DNA of 64,000 nt. It comes from Garra rufa. Its lineage: Eukaryota > Chordata > Actinopteri > Cypriniformes > Cyprinidae. The DNA is taken from NCBI RefSeq assembly GCF_049309525.1, contig NC_133368.1:21400318-21464317 (forward strand), given 5' to 3'. Numbering within the stretch: the stretch's first letter is position 1; each line of letters begins with the position of its first letter. The notes under the pieces are model-generated. The model did no database searches and was not told the origin of the DNA. It worked only from the letters and a program-made list of their open reading frames with translations. Position numbers and translations under genes: made by a program. Shown here piece by piece: positions 1 through 39,234 of the stretch.

Positions 1-224
1 AAGTCTTCTGACTGTATCATTGCGAACCGTGTCTCTCCAGTTTGTCAGCGCTGTATCATCTAGCTAAAAAAACGTGTTCTTCACTAAATGATCCAAATGG
101 CACTTTTTCAATCCACCTTTGCCGCATATATTATAGCGAACATTTATTGAACTCTTGTTATCGTTTATCGTGTAATTTTATATAATGCGATAATTATCAT
201 TATCGTTTTATCGCCCAGCCCTAG
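1..224. mobile_element. Terminal part of a hAT-like DNA element, cut by the window edge
   Basis: AT-rich sequence ends at 224 with an edge that on the minus strand reads CTAGGGCTGGGCGATAAAAC, followed by repeated TCG/ATA-rich sequence. 'Agggctgggcgata' ends are common at the tips of non-autonomous hAT-like elements in fish. The other end would lie outside the window, so length and target duplication cannot be judged. Confidence 0.45.
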
Positions 225-1180
225 CTATGCATATGTCCTACGTCATCCGCCCGGAACAGAAAAGTGCTTAGAATGTTTTAAATATGGATATTATTCTTAC
301 AAAAACGTATCGATTTGCTATTGTAGGTATTGTAGATGGAGGCACTTTATTGGACTTCTTTTGGACTGTTGAACAAAAACAACCTCCCACTGTTTTAGTA
401 TAACTCCGACTGGTTTTGTTTTAAAGAATAAAGTCATATACACCTAGGATGCGTAAATCATGGGCTAATTTTTATTTTTGGGTGAACTAACCCTTTAAAA
501 ATAAATATTCTCTGGGGTAAAAGTGTAAAAGCTAAATGCTCTCCTACGTGGAGTGTTCATGACATTTTATTACTTTGAATATTTGCAACATTTATAATTT
601 TTCATGGACTTTTCACAGAAAGAGTGAAAATATAAAAATTGGGAATAATGACAAAAAGCTGAATGGTTGTAAGCAGAAAATAAAAATGTATTATTTGCAC
701 AACTTGACAAATAAAATGCTCAACAGATTTCAGAATGCTGCTACTTCCTGCATATCAGTATTTTGAACTCCTGACAGCATGCAAGGGGATACGGTCAGGA
801 TCCTGTTTCTAACTTATAAATAAATTCGAAAAATGAAATTAGGTTTTATGTATGAACTCGTCGTCGATGCTACAGGCATGGAAAGAAAACTCAGAGGTTT
901 GGGAATTAGTTACTTTTGTGCAGTTACAACTTTAGATTCCGTATAAATGTCAGTCAGTAAAAATGACTTATTGTTTGCTTATGTCACCACTCTCCTCCTG
1001 AAGTTTCCTCATCGAGCGCTCCCTTTTCTAATAAACACATTTGCGCCAGAACACGCCGATATCATTTCCCAGAAACATGTACATTCAGAATTCTTCATTG
1101 TTTATTCTGTGGGTAAACAATGTAATATTCTACATAATAAATCAACAACCTCGAAATGTGTTAGGTGTGCTGCTGCCCCC
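225..1180. other. Intergenic stretch, no gene seen
   Basis: Only short, unsupported open frames are present. A fragment near 465-500 resembles the right tip of the family beginning GGGATAGTTCACCCAAAAAT (reads 'ttgggtgaactaacccttta'). Nothing else was recognised. Confidence 0.5.
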
Positions 1181-1185
1181 CACTG

Positions 1186-1465
1186 ATCAGTGATATTCAC
1201 AGCACGGTGACCCGCTCCTGCCCTCCAACTTCGTCAGTACAGACAAGAGCAGTACAATAAGCAGATGGTCTGAGCTAATCAATGCCATATTTTCAGTTCC
1301 AGCACTGATAAAAGAGGGCGAGCGTCTATGTTCTTTCACCCAATTAATCATCCTGCTGTCTATAGGGCCAATCAGTCTGCTTCATTTCATGCTGCTTAAA
1401 CCGGATCGCTTCACTGTATTTCTCTCTGGATCACAGAGCTTTAGTTAATGCAACAATAAATTCAG
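1186..1465. promoter_or_regulatory. Possible conserved non-coding element
   Basis: About 280 bp of repeat-free, moderately GC sequence between AT-rich repeats. It contains homeodomain-like AATTAATC (near 1342) and CCAATCAG (near 1369). No open frame of interest. The regulatory reading is an inference from texture only. Confidence 0.3.
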
Positions 1466-1518
1466 ATGTCTGCAAACATTCTGATAAAGAAACAGGAGAT
1501 CATAATTTAGGATACATT

Positions 1519-1778
1519 TAAAGGGGTAGTGCACCTAAACATGAAAATACTATCTTCATATTCACACTCATGTCATGTGACTTTATTCTGCCAGAACATG
1601 AAAATGATTATGAAGAATGTTGGTTACCATTGAAAAGTCAATAGCTACAGAAACTATTAAAAAATAATATATTTCAAAATATCTTCTATGTTCTGTAGTC
1701 GAAAGAAAGTCCTATAGGTTTGACATGAAGGTAAGTAAATAATGACAGTTTTCATTTTTGGGTGAGCTATTCCTTTAA
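1519..1778. mobile_element. Short inverted-repeat DNA element, 'GGGATAGTTCACCC' family
   Basis: The left end resembles AAAGGGGTAGTGCACC and the right end (TTTTGGGTGAGCTATTCCTTT) is its degenerate inverted complement. Inside is the diagnostic 'ACTCATGTCAT' stretch. The same family recurs at 20280, 44809, 50412 and 59309. There is no coding capacity, so it is a MITE-like non-autonomous element. Confidence 0.7.
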
Positions 1779-1868
1779 TATTTTGTGTGCATGAATCATG
1801 TCCAAACTAACTAATGATTTAGAAGAGAGAATGAATGTAGTAATACACACAGTAATATATATATATTT

Positions 1869-2646
1869 TTTTTAAATCTCTTCTGCTCACCAAGCCTGCA
1901 TTTATTTGATCCAAAGTACAGCAAAAACAGTACAATTTTGAAATATTTTTACTATTTAAAAACAACTGTTTTCTATTTAAATGTTTTAAAATGTAATTTA
2001 TTCCTGTGATTTCAAAGCTGAATTTTTAGCATCATTACTCCACATGATCCTTCAGAAATCATTGTAATATTCTGATTTGCTGCTCAAAAAAACATTATTA
2101 TTATTATTCTGTTGAAAACAGCTGAATAGATTTTTTCAGGTTTCTTTGATGAATAGAAAGTTCAGAAGAACAGCATTTATCTGAAATAGAAATCTTTTGT
2201 AACATTATAATACATGTCTTTATCATTACTTTTGATCAATTTAAAGCATCCTTGCTAAATTAAAGTATTAATTTCTATAATTCCCAAAAATGTATACACT
2301 GACTCCAAGCTTTTGAATGGTATAATGTGTAAAATGTTACAAAAGCTTTTTATTTCAGATAAATGCTGATCTTTGGATCTTTCTATTCATCAAAGAATCC
2401 TGAGAAAAAAAAAAAAAAAGCAAATCAGCATATAAGAATAATTTCTGAAGGACCATGTGATTTAGCTTTGATCACATGAATAAATAACATTTGAAAATAT
2501 ATTCAAATAGAAAGCAGTAAAAATATTTCAAAATGTTACTGTTTTTGCTGTACTTTCGATCAAATAAATGCAGGCTTGGTGAGCAGAAGAGACATACTAA
2601 AAACATAAAAACTCTTACTGTTCAAAAACTTTTGACTGGTAGTGTA
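1869..2646. mobile_element. Palindromic DNA element, 'CACTACCAGTCAAAAGTTT' family
   Basis: The right end reads AAAACTTTTGACTGGTAGTG, the complement of this family's left tip. Both arms carry the family hallmarks ('CTGCATTTATTTGATC', 'CATGATCCTTCAGAAATCAT') in opposite orientation, giving a long imperfect hairpin. The left tip itself is missing. At least eight further whole or partial copies lie in this window. Confidence 0.8.
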
Positions 2647-3259
2647 CATGGTTATATGAATATATAGGGTAAATAATGCATTTGATTCAATGGTGACTGA
2701 TGTAAGGAGGGTTATTTAAGGACAGCTCATGTAAGACTGTAGACCAGCCAGTGATGATTAGCCACATTGTCATGTCTCCATTTCCTAGATACCCCTGCTG
2801 ATTCTCCATGGTGTTGTCATAGTCTGATTCAGTGTAAAGCCAAAGCAATCTTGTCCAGGTGTTTTAGTTCAGTGCAGCTTTGTTGACCCCACAGACATGG
2901 TGACAGCTTTTAAAGACTGATTCATTTTCCTCACCATATGCGCCGACTCAGAGACACTGGCACTCTGCTGGACTGACTGCTGCCTTAGCACTGCTGAAAT
3001 GATTAAAAACAAACAGCATGACAGAAGTATATCGTGTGCTGTTGGACCAATCTGACTGAGAGTATATGGATGGACATGAAAAAGGATGTCAACTCAGTGT
3101 GAAAGTATGAGTTTTGTAAAGATTGCTGCAGCCAGATATATGCATAGGTGTTAAACATATTTTTACACAGACTGTAGAGGCTGTAAGTACTGACTTAAAA
3201 GTGTGAAAATACTTTTGGATTTTGAACTGCAGTAAGAATAGTTTTTTTTTCTTTCAAAA
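2647..3259. other. Intergenic stretch, no gene seen
   Basis: Non-repetitive sequence with no meaningful open frame. The segment near 2740-3000 is slightly richer in GC and could be old unique intergenic DNA. Confidence 0.5.
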
Positions 3260-3803
3260 CACTACCAGTCAAAAGGATTTTTAATGTTTTTTTTTTACAC
3301 TCCGGCCTTCAGTATCACATGATCCTTCATAAATCATTCTGTTCTGCTAATTTGCTATACCACTATACCATTCAAAAGCTTGGAGTCAATATAATTTCTT
3401 TTACTTTTCTAGGAAAGAAATGATCAAAAGTGATGATAAAGAAATTTATAATGTTACAAAAGGTTTCTGTTCATCAAAGAAACCTGAAAAAAAAAATCTA
3501 CTCAGCTGTTTTCAACATAATAATAAATGTTTTTTGAGCAGCAAACCAAAATATTTAAATGATTTCTGAAAGATCATTTGACTGGAGTAATGATGCTAAA
3601 AATTCAGCTTTGAAATCAAAGGAATGAATTACATTTTTAAAGTATATTCAAATAGAAAACAGTTATTTTAAATAGTAAAAAATATATCAAATGTTTTTGC
3701 TGTACTTTGGCTAAAATAAATGCAGGCCTGGTGAGCAAAAAAACAAACAAACAAAAAAACATTAAAAATCTTACTGTCCAAAAACTTTTGACCTTTTTAG
3801 TAT
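3260..3803. mobile_element. Palindromic DNA element, 'CACTACCAGTCAAAAGTTT' family
   Basis: Begins CACTACCAGTCAAAAGG and ends AAAACTTTTGACC with a decayed tip. The inverted halves meet near 3530 and share the 'GATCCTTCA..AAATCATT' block. Non-coding. Confidence 0.8.
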
Positions 3804-4549
3804 AACTATTACAAATATTAAAAGAGTGATCTGGCCACTGCAATAAAAGATGACAGTAAATACTCCAGAGATACTCACTGCTTCACTTTCATCAATCATG
3901 CAAATTTATTTAGTCATAAATAAAAGAAGCGCAAAGACAAAGTGATAGAATTATATCCCATGGTGGTTTGGATGTAACATCACACCCTGGTCTGAATGGT
4001 TAAAGTTGTTTTTAAAAGACCCATCCACTCTAGTGAACGTCATGCATCAAATCATTCATGGTTATGTAATTGTGCAACTTCATGGAAAAATATCAATGGC
4101 TGCTATATTCTTTGTCCACACAAATTGTCTCCAGATTAGGATTGGTTGCATGAGTAAAGACAATGAACAGAAGGGTTTTCAGCAAAACCACTGCTTTTCC
4201 TTAACCCTCATAAATAATTCTGCATTTCATTTAAGTCTTAAATTCATGGTCTTAAAACAGCTTACAGATACTGTAAAATGACAAAAAAAAAAAAAAAAGC
4301 TTTAAACAATATGATTTCTAAACTGTAAAGAAAAAAATGATTTGGTGATTGGTTACATAAAAGTACAGCTGTACTTATTCTATTATTAGATTTTGATGAA
4401 ACTTTTTATAGTCTTGCACAAATCATAAGCAATGGCAGACTAAGCAATCATTTTAAAAAATGGCTCAACTTAATACAAAAATGATTAAACTAACTAGACT
4501 ATTTCTTCATGAAACAGAATGTAGTTACAGTTTTAAATCTAGTACCTTA

Positions 4550-5412
4550 GAGAGACCCATTATGCCCCTTTGTACAATAAGTCTCTGGTGTCCCCAGAAT
4601 GTGTTTGTGCAGTTTCAACTTAAAATACCCCACAGATCATTTAGAAAATGCCTATTTTTAGTGGAAGCAGAAACACGCTGTTTTTGTCTTTTTAAATGCA
4701 AATGAGCTGCTGCTCCTCACCCCCTTTTCCAGAATAGGGCTGTGCTTTTACAGCTCATACGTCAGATACTCTGACAAAAACATGTTTGGTTTTGATTATT
4801 ATGATTATCACACGCACAAAAAGCGGCTGTCACACTGCATGCGAGTACTAAACTAAGTTCTCTTTCATGTCTTATTGCGCTTAAACTGTCAAATACACAC
4901 AAGTTTATGTTAAAAACACACAGGAGTATCAAAAACAGTCAGTTATGTCTGTGAAGGTAAACAGCTGGGAAAGAAATTTCATGTTTATATTAGATTTGTG
5001 TGGCAGCAGCGTAATATACAGTAAATTAATCAATACATCCACTGCTCTTATGTCTCCTCTGAGGCTGGGACTCTAAATAGTGTTCTGTGCTCATCTGTGC
5101 TGCCAAAGACAGAACAGTTTGCATGCTTTGCTCAAACTTTATCCATGGTGTAGAACTGGTACACCGCTGTTGCTTGCGAAAACAAAATGGCGATGCCGGT
5201 GTAAAGATTAAGGGGCGCTAATATTATAATAAGATGCCGTTCCTACATCATGAGTGGCTAAATTTTTCACAAGCTTGCAGAAAAAGGCTTACCAAAACCA
5301 AGCACTAGGTCGTTCTTTTTCACGTTTTCTGGGTTGGTAGATGCACTGAGGACACTGGTATAGCACTTAAACATAGAACAATTCAGATTTTCATGATATG
5401 TCCCCTTTAAAG
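4550..5412. mobile_element. Non-autonomous DNA element with 'ATTATGCCCCTTT' end
   Basis: Starts near CCCATTATGCCCCTTTG, carries 'GTCTCTGGTGTCCCCAGAAT', and ends CATGATATGTCCCCTTTAAA, a degenerate inverted copy of the start. I know this layout as an abundant cyprinid repeat. It has no transposase frame. Boundaries are approximate. Confidence 0.6.
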
Positions 5413-6599
5413 AAAAAACACTTGAGACATCATTAGAAAACAAAAGGTTGCTTTTATTTGAAAATCATTTCAGAACAAAATAATTCAATAAAGACACCCA
5501 AACAAAGATTAACCATAACATCAAATGTTTAAATTGTTTATTCAAATATTACTTCATCTTTTACTATCATAATTCATTTAAAATGGTATGAAAATGAACA
5601 CATGAATCACCACACAGCTACAGTAAGGGATGACTTAAAAAAAAAAAACAAAAAAAAAACAGAATTAATAATATCAGACAGCATCTGCAGTAACTACATT
5701 TATTTATTTACATTGCTTCACTTTGAGATCAGCTGTCTGTGACCTTCCTTCAGCCGTGCTTCAAATAAAATACACTGGCGCACTGCAAGATTTTAGTGTA
5801 CCTCAATGTGAAGCCACCAGAACACTGATGTACCATATTGAAAAGAACAGAAGAAAGTACTATTAATAATAGGCTAATAGAAATCTCAACAGGCCAACCT
5901 GATTTTAGAGCCTCACCAAGAAATCTTTCCAACATCACATCGCTCACGCACAAGGAAAAGTCGCTTCCTGTCAAACCTCAAGAAACTGTAGTGATGGTTG
6001 TTTAAGACCTCAGACAAAGCAGTAAAAGTGCTTGAAACTGGAAAAATATAAATCGAGAATCAAGATAAAAGCAAAACGCTCCTTCTAGTGACTTTGCAGA
6101 CTTAGAAAAAACTCCAAAACTAAATATATAGCAAAATATGAGACTTTCAGATAGATGACTGGATGGACAATGACGTAAGAAATTCGAACCAGAATTGTTT
6201 CCGCTATTTGCAGACATTATTCACGCAGACACTGGCACATGTGTTTCACATTGGTACAAAATATTGGTTTATTATGTTTGTTATGCATGTTTGTCAGATT
6301 CAGTCTCTTCTTCCACACCACACACGCATACCTCATCCAAAAACAGCTTTGGTCAGGCAGGCGGTTTCTTCGGTGACATCTGCGTTTGGTACAGGTCTGT
6401 GGCACGTTCAGCAGGTTTCAGCAGGATGTGTTTATACAGCATTATTGATCGACAGTCTCTCACTGTCACAGAGAAAACTTGCTGGTCAGGAACGGCAAAG
6501 ATGCACTTTTGACTGCGTTCATCTCGTTCACATCAGAGTTGGGGTCAATGAGTTGAAAAGTGGCAGGTCCTTTCCTCGGTTCTTATTTATCTGACACCA
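5413..6599 (-). other. gdap2: Probable gdap2 3' UTR and downstream flank
   Basis: This stretch follows the gdap2 stop codon. It is largely free of recognised repeats between about 5700 and 6599. On the minus strand a candidate AATAAA lies at 6273-6268, which would give a UTR of about 330 nt, and further AATAAA-like motifs lie near 5700. The plus-strand open frame at 6163-6594 has no protein-like composition and is taken as chance. The true 3' end cannot be fixed without transcript data. Confidence 0.5.
6268..6273 (-). other. Candidate poly(A) signal of gdap2
   Basis: Minus-strand AATAAA about 330 nt beyond the stop codon at 6600. It is the first canonical hexamer downstream. Use is an inference. 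Confidence 0.4.
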
Positions 6600-34540
<27,941 letters not shown>

Positions 34541-34567
34541 GATGTAACTTCACTGGGCAATTTTGAA
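34541..34567 (-). other. gdap2: gdap2 5' UTR in the first coding exon
   Basis: On the minus strand a CTTTTCAG acceptor ends at 34568, leaving 27 nt of leader before the ATG in CATCATGG context. At least one upstream non-coding exon must therefore exist. Candidates are discussed under the promoter region. Confidence 0.7.
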
Positions 34568-34749
34568 CTGAAAAGACACAGAGATGCATTTACAAACACA
34601 AAGAGACTGCAGTTTGACCTGGGCTATATCAGCACATAGATGCATACACACAGAGGTGTCTGAATCAGTTTTTAAACATGTAAGAAATGGTAAGAATTAG
34701 TGAATTTCAGGCACAGAAACGGTGTGTGAAATTACTTTGCATCTAAAAT

Positions 34750-35616
34750 GTGACCCTGAACCACAAAGCCAGTCTTAAAGGTTGTATCAGCGATTTCTAG
34801 CCTGAAACATAAAGTGTCAAATTCAGCTGAGCTTTCTTCACGATCCGCTCGCTGCCTGCCCCATAAATTGTCTGTGAAAAAACCGCGTCTCTCTGGTCAG
34901 CCTAGGGTCCGAGATATGCCAAAAAAAACAATCGGCACTACCAACCATTCCACAGATAAACAAACAGTGTTCCAACCAATCAGCGTCAGGGGTTTGGTGT
35001 TGTGGACTTTCGCTCCGCCTCCCTCACATCCCTGCACCAGTAGGAAAGTCCACAACACCAAACCCCTGACGCTGATTGGTTGGAACACTGTTTGTTTATC
35101 TGTGGAAAGGTTGGTAGTGCCGATTGTTTTTTTGGCATATCTCGGACCCTAGGCTGACCAGAGAGACGCGGTTTTTTCACAGACAATTTATGGGGCAGGC
35201 AGCGAGCGGATCGTGAAGAAAGGTCAGCTGAAATTGACACTTTATGTTTTAGGCTAGAAATCGCTGATACAACCTTTAAGTAGCACAGCTATATTTGTAG
35301 CAATAGCCAAAAACAAACAAAAAACATCGTTTGGGTCTTTTATGACAGAAATCATTAGGATATTAAGTAAAGATCATGTTCCATGAAGATATTTTATAAA
35401 TTTCCTACTGAAAATATACCAAAACCTAATTTTTGGTTAGTAATATGCATTGCTAAGAACTTAATTTGGACAACTTGAAAGGTGATTTTCTCAAAAACTG
35501 TCCTATCCTAGCAAACCATACATCAATGGAAGGCCTATTTATTCAGCTTTCAGCTGATGTATAAATCTCAATTTCACAAAATTGACTCTTATGACTGGTT
35601 TGTGGTCCAGGATCAT
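34750..35616. mobile_element. 'GTGACCCTGGACCACAAAAC' element, copy 3, split by a nested insertion
   Basis: Left tip at 34750 runs for about 25 bp to CCAGTCTTAA. The rest resumes at 35276 as TTAAGTAGCACAGCTATATT. The intact copy at 31416 reads CCAGTCTTAAGTCGCTGGGG at this point, so the TTAA was duplicated on insertion. Confidence 0.85.
34779..35275. mobile_element. TTAA-flanked palindromic element, copy 2
   Basis: 497-bp near-perfect foldback, very similar to 20716-21211. The short non-palindromic centre (35008-35050) is reverse-complemented relative to copy 1, so it is inserted in the opposite orientation. TTAA lies at 34775-34778 and 35276-35279. It falls upstream of the gdap2 coding start, within intron 1. 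Confidence 0.88.
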
Positions 35617-36399
35617 AAATGTGTATTTTTAGATAGTGCGTCTCAATTTTTTTTCCATTCTGAGGGCCATCATTGTCCAAGACAATATTTGAGAGCTCAA
35701 TACTTAAAGGTCAATTTAAATACTATATAAACTGATTTCAAATTAAGTTTGATTATTGTAATAAAATCCATTTAAGTAATAAATTAATTTCGGACGTTTG
35801 CTTAGGTCCCGGTTCCCTGATTGAGAACCAATTTAGTGAAAGTGTTGTGTTTTTTAAAACTAGATATACATGCTATAGTTTAACACTCAAACATTCATCT
35901 TTACAAAAAAAATATTATAATTATTATTACCAGTTTTGAATACAGTGTAAAGCTTTCTTCAAAATGAGTTCACATAGAACATAAATACAATGTTTAAAAT
36001 GTCTTCTCAGTTTTTTAACATATGTGATAATTGTTAAAAGTACTCAGCAAGACTTTCTGAGCCAGCTGAGTGTGAGAAGTGTAGTATTCATGAACGTAAT
36101 TGACTTTTAAGCACAACAGAGAGGCTCTATCCGTGCAGACAGACAGGACTTCAGGAACAGATATTCAGCAGAAATGAGATGCATGTGTAAAGGTCGACTC
36201 CCCAAATTAGATTTCAACAACAACAAAGCTATAGTTTCTTCACACACATAAAAGTTCCATCTCGACTGCAATAAGCACATACAAACAATACTGAGGAATT
36301 AAAGGAAAGCAACATGGCATACTTATTCTATATTCTAACCACATAGGTTTATAGCGACTTGATGAAAACTCAACAAATTATAACCACTATCAATCACAT

Positions 36400-38170
36400 T
36401 GACCAGCAACCTACCAGATGTCCTATGATGCAGCTATTTAGTCCTTTCTACTGCAAAAACAAAACCACATTAGCTCGAAATCATCCGTTAAAGATAGAGC
36501 TAGAGATCACTGTCATCTTCTTATGCTTCCGCTTTTAAATAGGCCATTGTTAAAATGTGATTTTAGCTGCTTGTGGTCAACACATCGTGTTTGCAACATT
36601 CAGCGAGTTTCCTGATCAGCTGATTCACGAGGACAACGATCATCACTTCCGGAAGGGCAGTAGGGACAGTGGCTATTGCTGCGTCCCAATTCGCCTACTT
36701 ATACTATGCCCTAAAAGTATGTACTCTTTTTGTAAAGAAAAAGTACATACTTTTGAGTATGTAGCAGAATAGTAGGCAGTCTTTGGGACATACTACTTCA
36801 TAACTGATTCTTTAACGGACGCTCTGTTGCTTAGTTACCTGAATCCTGTCACTGTTTAAACTGCCCTGTCAATCATCACAGTTAACATTATCTACATTTC
36901 GTTTTAATTTGATTTCCTACCGTATTAGAGAGAAATGAAGAGGCACGTTATTTCACGAGTCTTTCATGCCGAGGACTCTGCTCTTGTGTTTGCATAATTA
37001 TGTTAATAAAATATTAATAAAATAATTATTATTAATTTAGACGTTAATGACCAAACCTATCATTATAAAAGTTCATAATGTTGCTGCACATGAAATATAA
37101 CGCGGATAACATCAATAAAATATTTTTTATCAGGTTACAGACTGATTATTTATCACTCTCAAACCCATTTCTCTACCTGTCCGTTGGTCGTGCATATCCT
37201 CCATGTTTGTAGTTTTTTTAAAACTTTTTATGCGTGTTTGTAGTTCTAATCGAATCCTCGTTCACGGCGCAATGTGTTGTGGGCAATATTAGCCGTTAGA
37301 GTGTGCATTGATCCGCACTTCGAATTCTGAAGTTAAGTAGTAGACCATCCGGGAATCTTTGGAATACTTTTTTGAACATACTACGATTTGGGACATACTA
37401 ATTCTATTTTCGAATACTATTTAGGACGGATAGTATGCGAATTGGGACGCAGCATATGTTATCGATCCGTGTCGAAAACGCACAGACCTATAAATTGTAA
37501 AATAGATTTTAATCGAAGTTCTAGTATCATCGCTAAAATAAAATTACTATAATAAAGTATAATGAAGAAAAATAGTAAATAAAAGTTTAAATATAAGCAC
37601 ATTGATACGCCTCATGGACAACAACATGAGTTCACTCTCACAGACCGAAGTAATCGATACTACACACATAATTCACAACATATAAATAAAAAATAAAGCA
37701 GTGTAAATAACCAGGAAGCATTCAAACGAATATTTTAGAGTGATATAAATGTCTATAAAATATAAATCCTTGAAACATTTTGTGAAGTAACTTAACATCG
37801 TAGTTCTGCTCGGTAATCTACCACGTTTGTCTTTACCTGATGTCACGCATGCGACTGAAAAGCATGTAGAAGTTCTCCACATCCACAGAAGCAATATTTT
37901 CATAAAGGACTGCAAATACAGTATACATCTAAGCGACAAAGTATGTAACTAAGTTTTCTATACGCAAAGGCTTGTTTTAAACTTTTTCCGCATAGCTCTG
38001 CTCTCTAAATGCGATTAAACGGACTGCATGTGGTTCACGTTGCTGTGTATGCGGTCGCATGGACCTTAAAGCGTGGTGTTGGAGTAACAGTTGTTCGTTT
38101 TCTTTTTCTTTTTGGACTATTTAATTCATATACACCACACTTAGCAGTCATAGCTTTTAAAGGTACTTAT
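36400..38170. promoter_or_regulatory. Divergent gdap2/wdr3 promoter region, with candidate sites
   Basis: Both genes must start transcription between about 34568 and 39221. Candidate signals: an ETS-type palindromic site CACTTCCGGAAG at 36644-36655; an NRF1-like CACGCATGCGAC at 37844-37855; on the minus strand a strong donor CATCAG|GTAAAG (exon end 37837) and a weaker CATCTG|GTAGGT (near 36415), either of which could end gdap2 exon 1; on the plus strand ACAAA|GTATGT at 37941 could end wdr3 exon 1. ETS and NRF1 sites are typical of housekeeping divergent promoters. Exact starts cannot be chosen from sequence alone. Confidence 0.5.
36677..37454. mobile_element. 778-bp MITE in the divergent promoter region
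   Basis: Terminal inverted repeats start TGCTGCGTCCCAATTCGC at both ends (18 bp identical, then degenerate). TAT lies on both sides (36674-36676, 37455-37457), a possible 3-bp target duplication as in PIF/Harbinger-like elements, though such TSDs are usually TWA. The interior has sub-terminal inverted pieces ('TTTGGGACATACTA') and no transposase. Confidence 0.8.
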
Positions 38171-38327
38171 GAGATTCTTTTTCTGTAGCCGAAGAACTGA
38201 AATAGGCCTAACGTTATTATTAAACAACGTCACACACACTGATATGGTGTTAATATGCTGATACAGGATAAAACTATATGAAAATAATATTTAATAATAG
38301 CATTTATTTTGACCACTACAATCTCTG

Positions 38328-38921
38328 TACACTACCAGTCAAAAGTTTTTGAACAGTAAGATAAAACAAGTCTCTTCTACACACCAGGCCTGCATTTATT
38401 TGATCCAAAGTACAGCAAAAACAGTTAAAATGTAAAATATTTTTACTATTACAATACATTTTAAAATATAATTTAGCTGTTTACAGCAGTTACTCCATCA
38501 TTCTAATATTCTGATTTGCTGCTCAAAAACATTTATTATTATTATTCTGTTAAAAACAGCCGAGTAGAATTTTTTTAAGGTTTCTTTGATGAATATAAAG
38601 TTCAGAAGAACAGCATTTTATCTGAAATAGAAATGTTTTGTAACATTATAAATGTCTTTATCATCACTTTTAATCAATTTAAACCATCCTTGCTAAATAA
38701 AAGCATAGTTTTTTATAATTTCTTGCTTTGATCACAAGAATAAATTACATTTGAAAATATATTCAAATAGAAAGCAGTTATTTTAAATAGTAAAAATATT
38801 TCACAATATTACTGCTTTTGCTGTATTATGTATCAAATAAATGCAGGCTTGATGAGCAGAAGAGACGTTTTTACAAAACATTAAAAATATTGCTGTTCAA
38901 AAACGTTTGACTGGTAGTGTA
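38328..38921. mobile_element. Complete 'CACTACCAGTCAAAAGTTT' element upstream of wdr3
   Basis: Left tip TACACTACCAGTCAAAAGTT and right tip CGTTTGACTGGTAGTGTA. Lies between the promoter region and the first coding exon of wdr3, so probably in its first intron. Confidence 0.88.
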
Positions 38922-39221
38922 ATATAATTCAATTTTTCAACAAGCTCAATATTGTTTTTTCATTAGTTGTTCACCAGTAATCATGATTTTTTTCCCCGTA
39001 TGTATTTATTGTCAGGGACCATGAAAAAAAAAAACCATTTTGTATTTGCTTTCACATAAAATTATTTTGTCATGTAGAATTTACATTGATGTGCAGCTTT
39101 GTACACTATGATTGGTCTTTTATAAATGTCTGCTCACATGACAATTTGTGTACAGTTTGTTAAAGGAGCAGCACATCTTACCACTTCCCTACTGTTTTTG
39201 TATGTGTTTGTGTGTCTACAG

Positions 39222-39234
39222 CCTCTGGCTTGCC
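39222..39234 (+). other. wdr3: wdr3 5' UTR part of the first coding exon
   Basis: A TCTACAG acceptor ends at 39221, 13 nt before the ATG, so an upstream non-coding exon is required. The upstream in-frame ATG at 39148 lies in the presumed intron and is not conserved with the known N-terminus. Confidence 0.75.

Noticed and set aside
6163..6594. 143-codon plus-strand frame (with a 105-codon overlapping frame)
   Set aside because: It is antisense to the probable gdap2 3' UTR, has no domain and no splice context.
34814..35240. Open frames of 63-112 codons, also near 20751-21272, sharing similar peptides
   Set aside because: They arise from the palindromic transposon, appear on both strands because of its symmetry, and show no protein family.
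39148..39234. Upstream in-frame ATG before the wdr3 start
   Set aside because: It precedes a TCTACAG acceptor, so it is intronic. The conserved start is MGLTKQYL at 39235.
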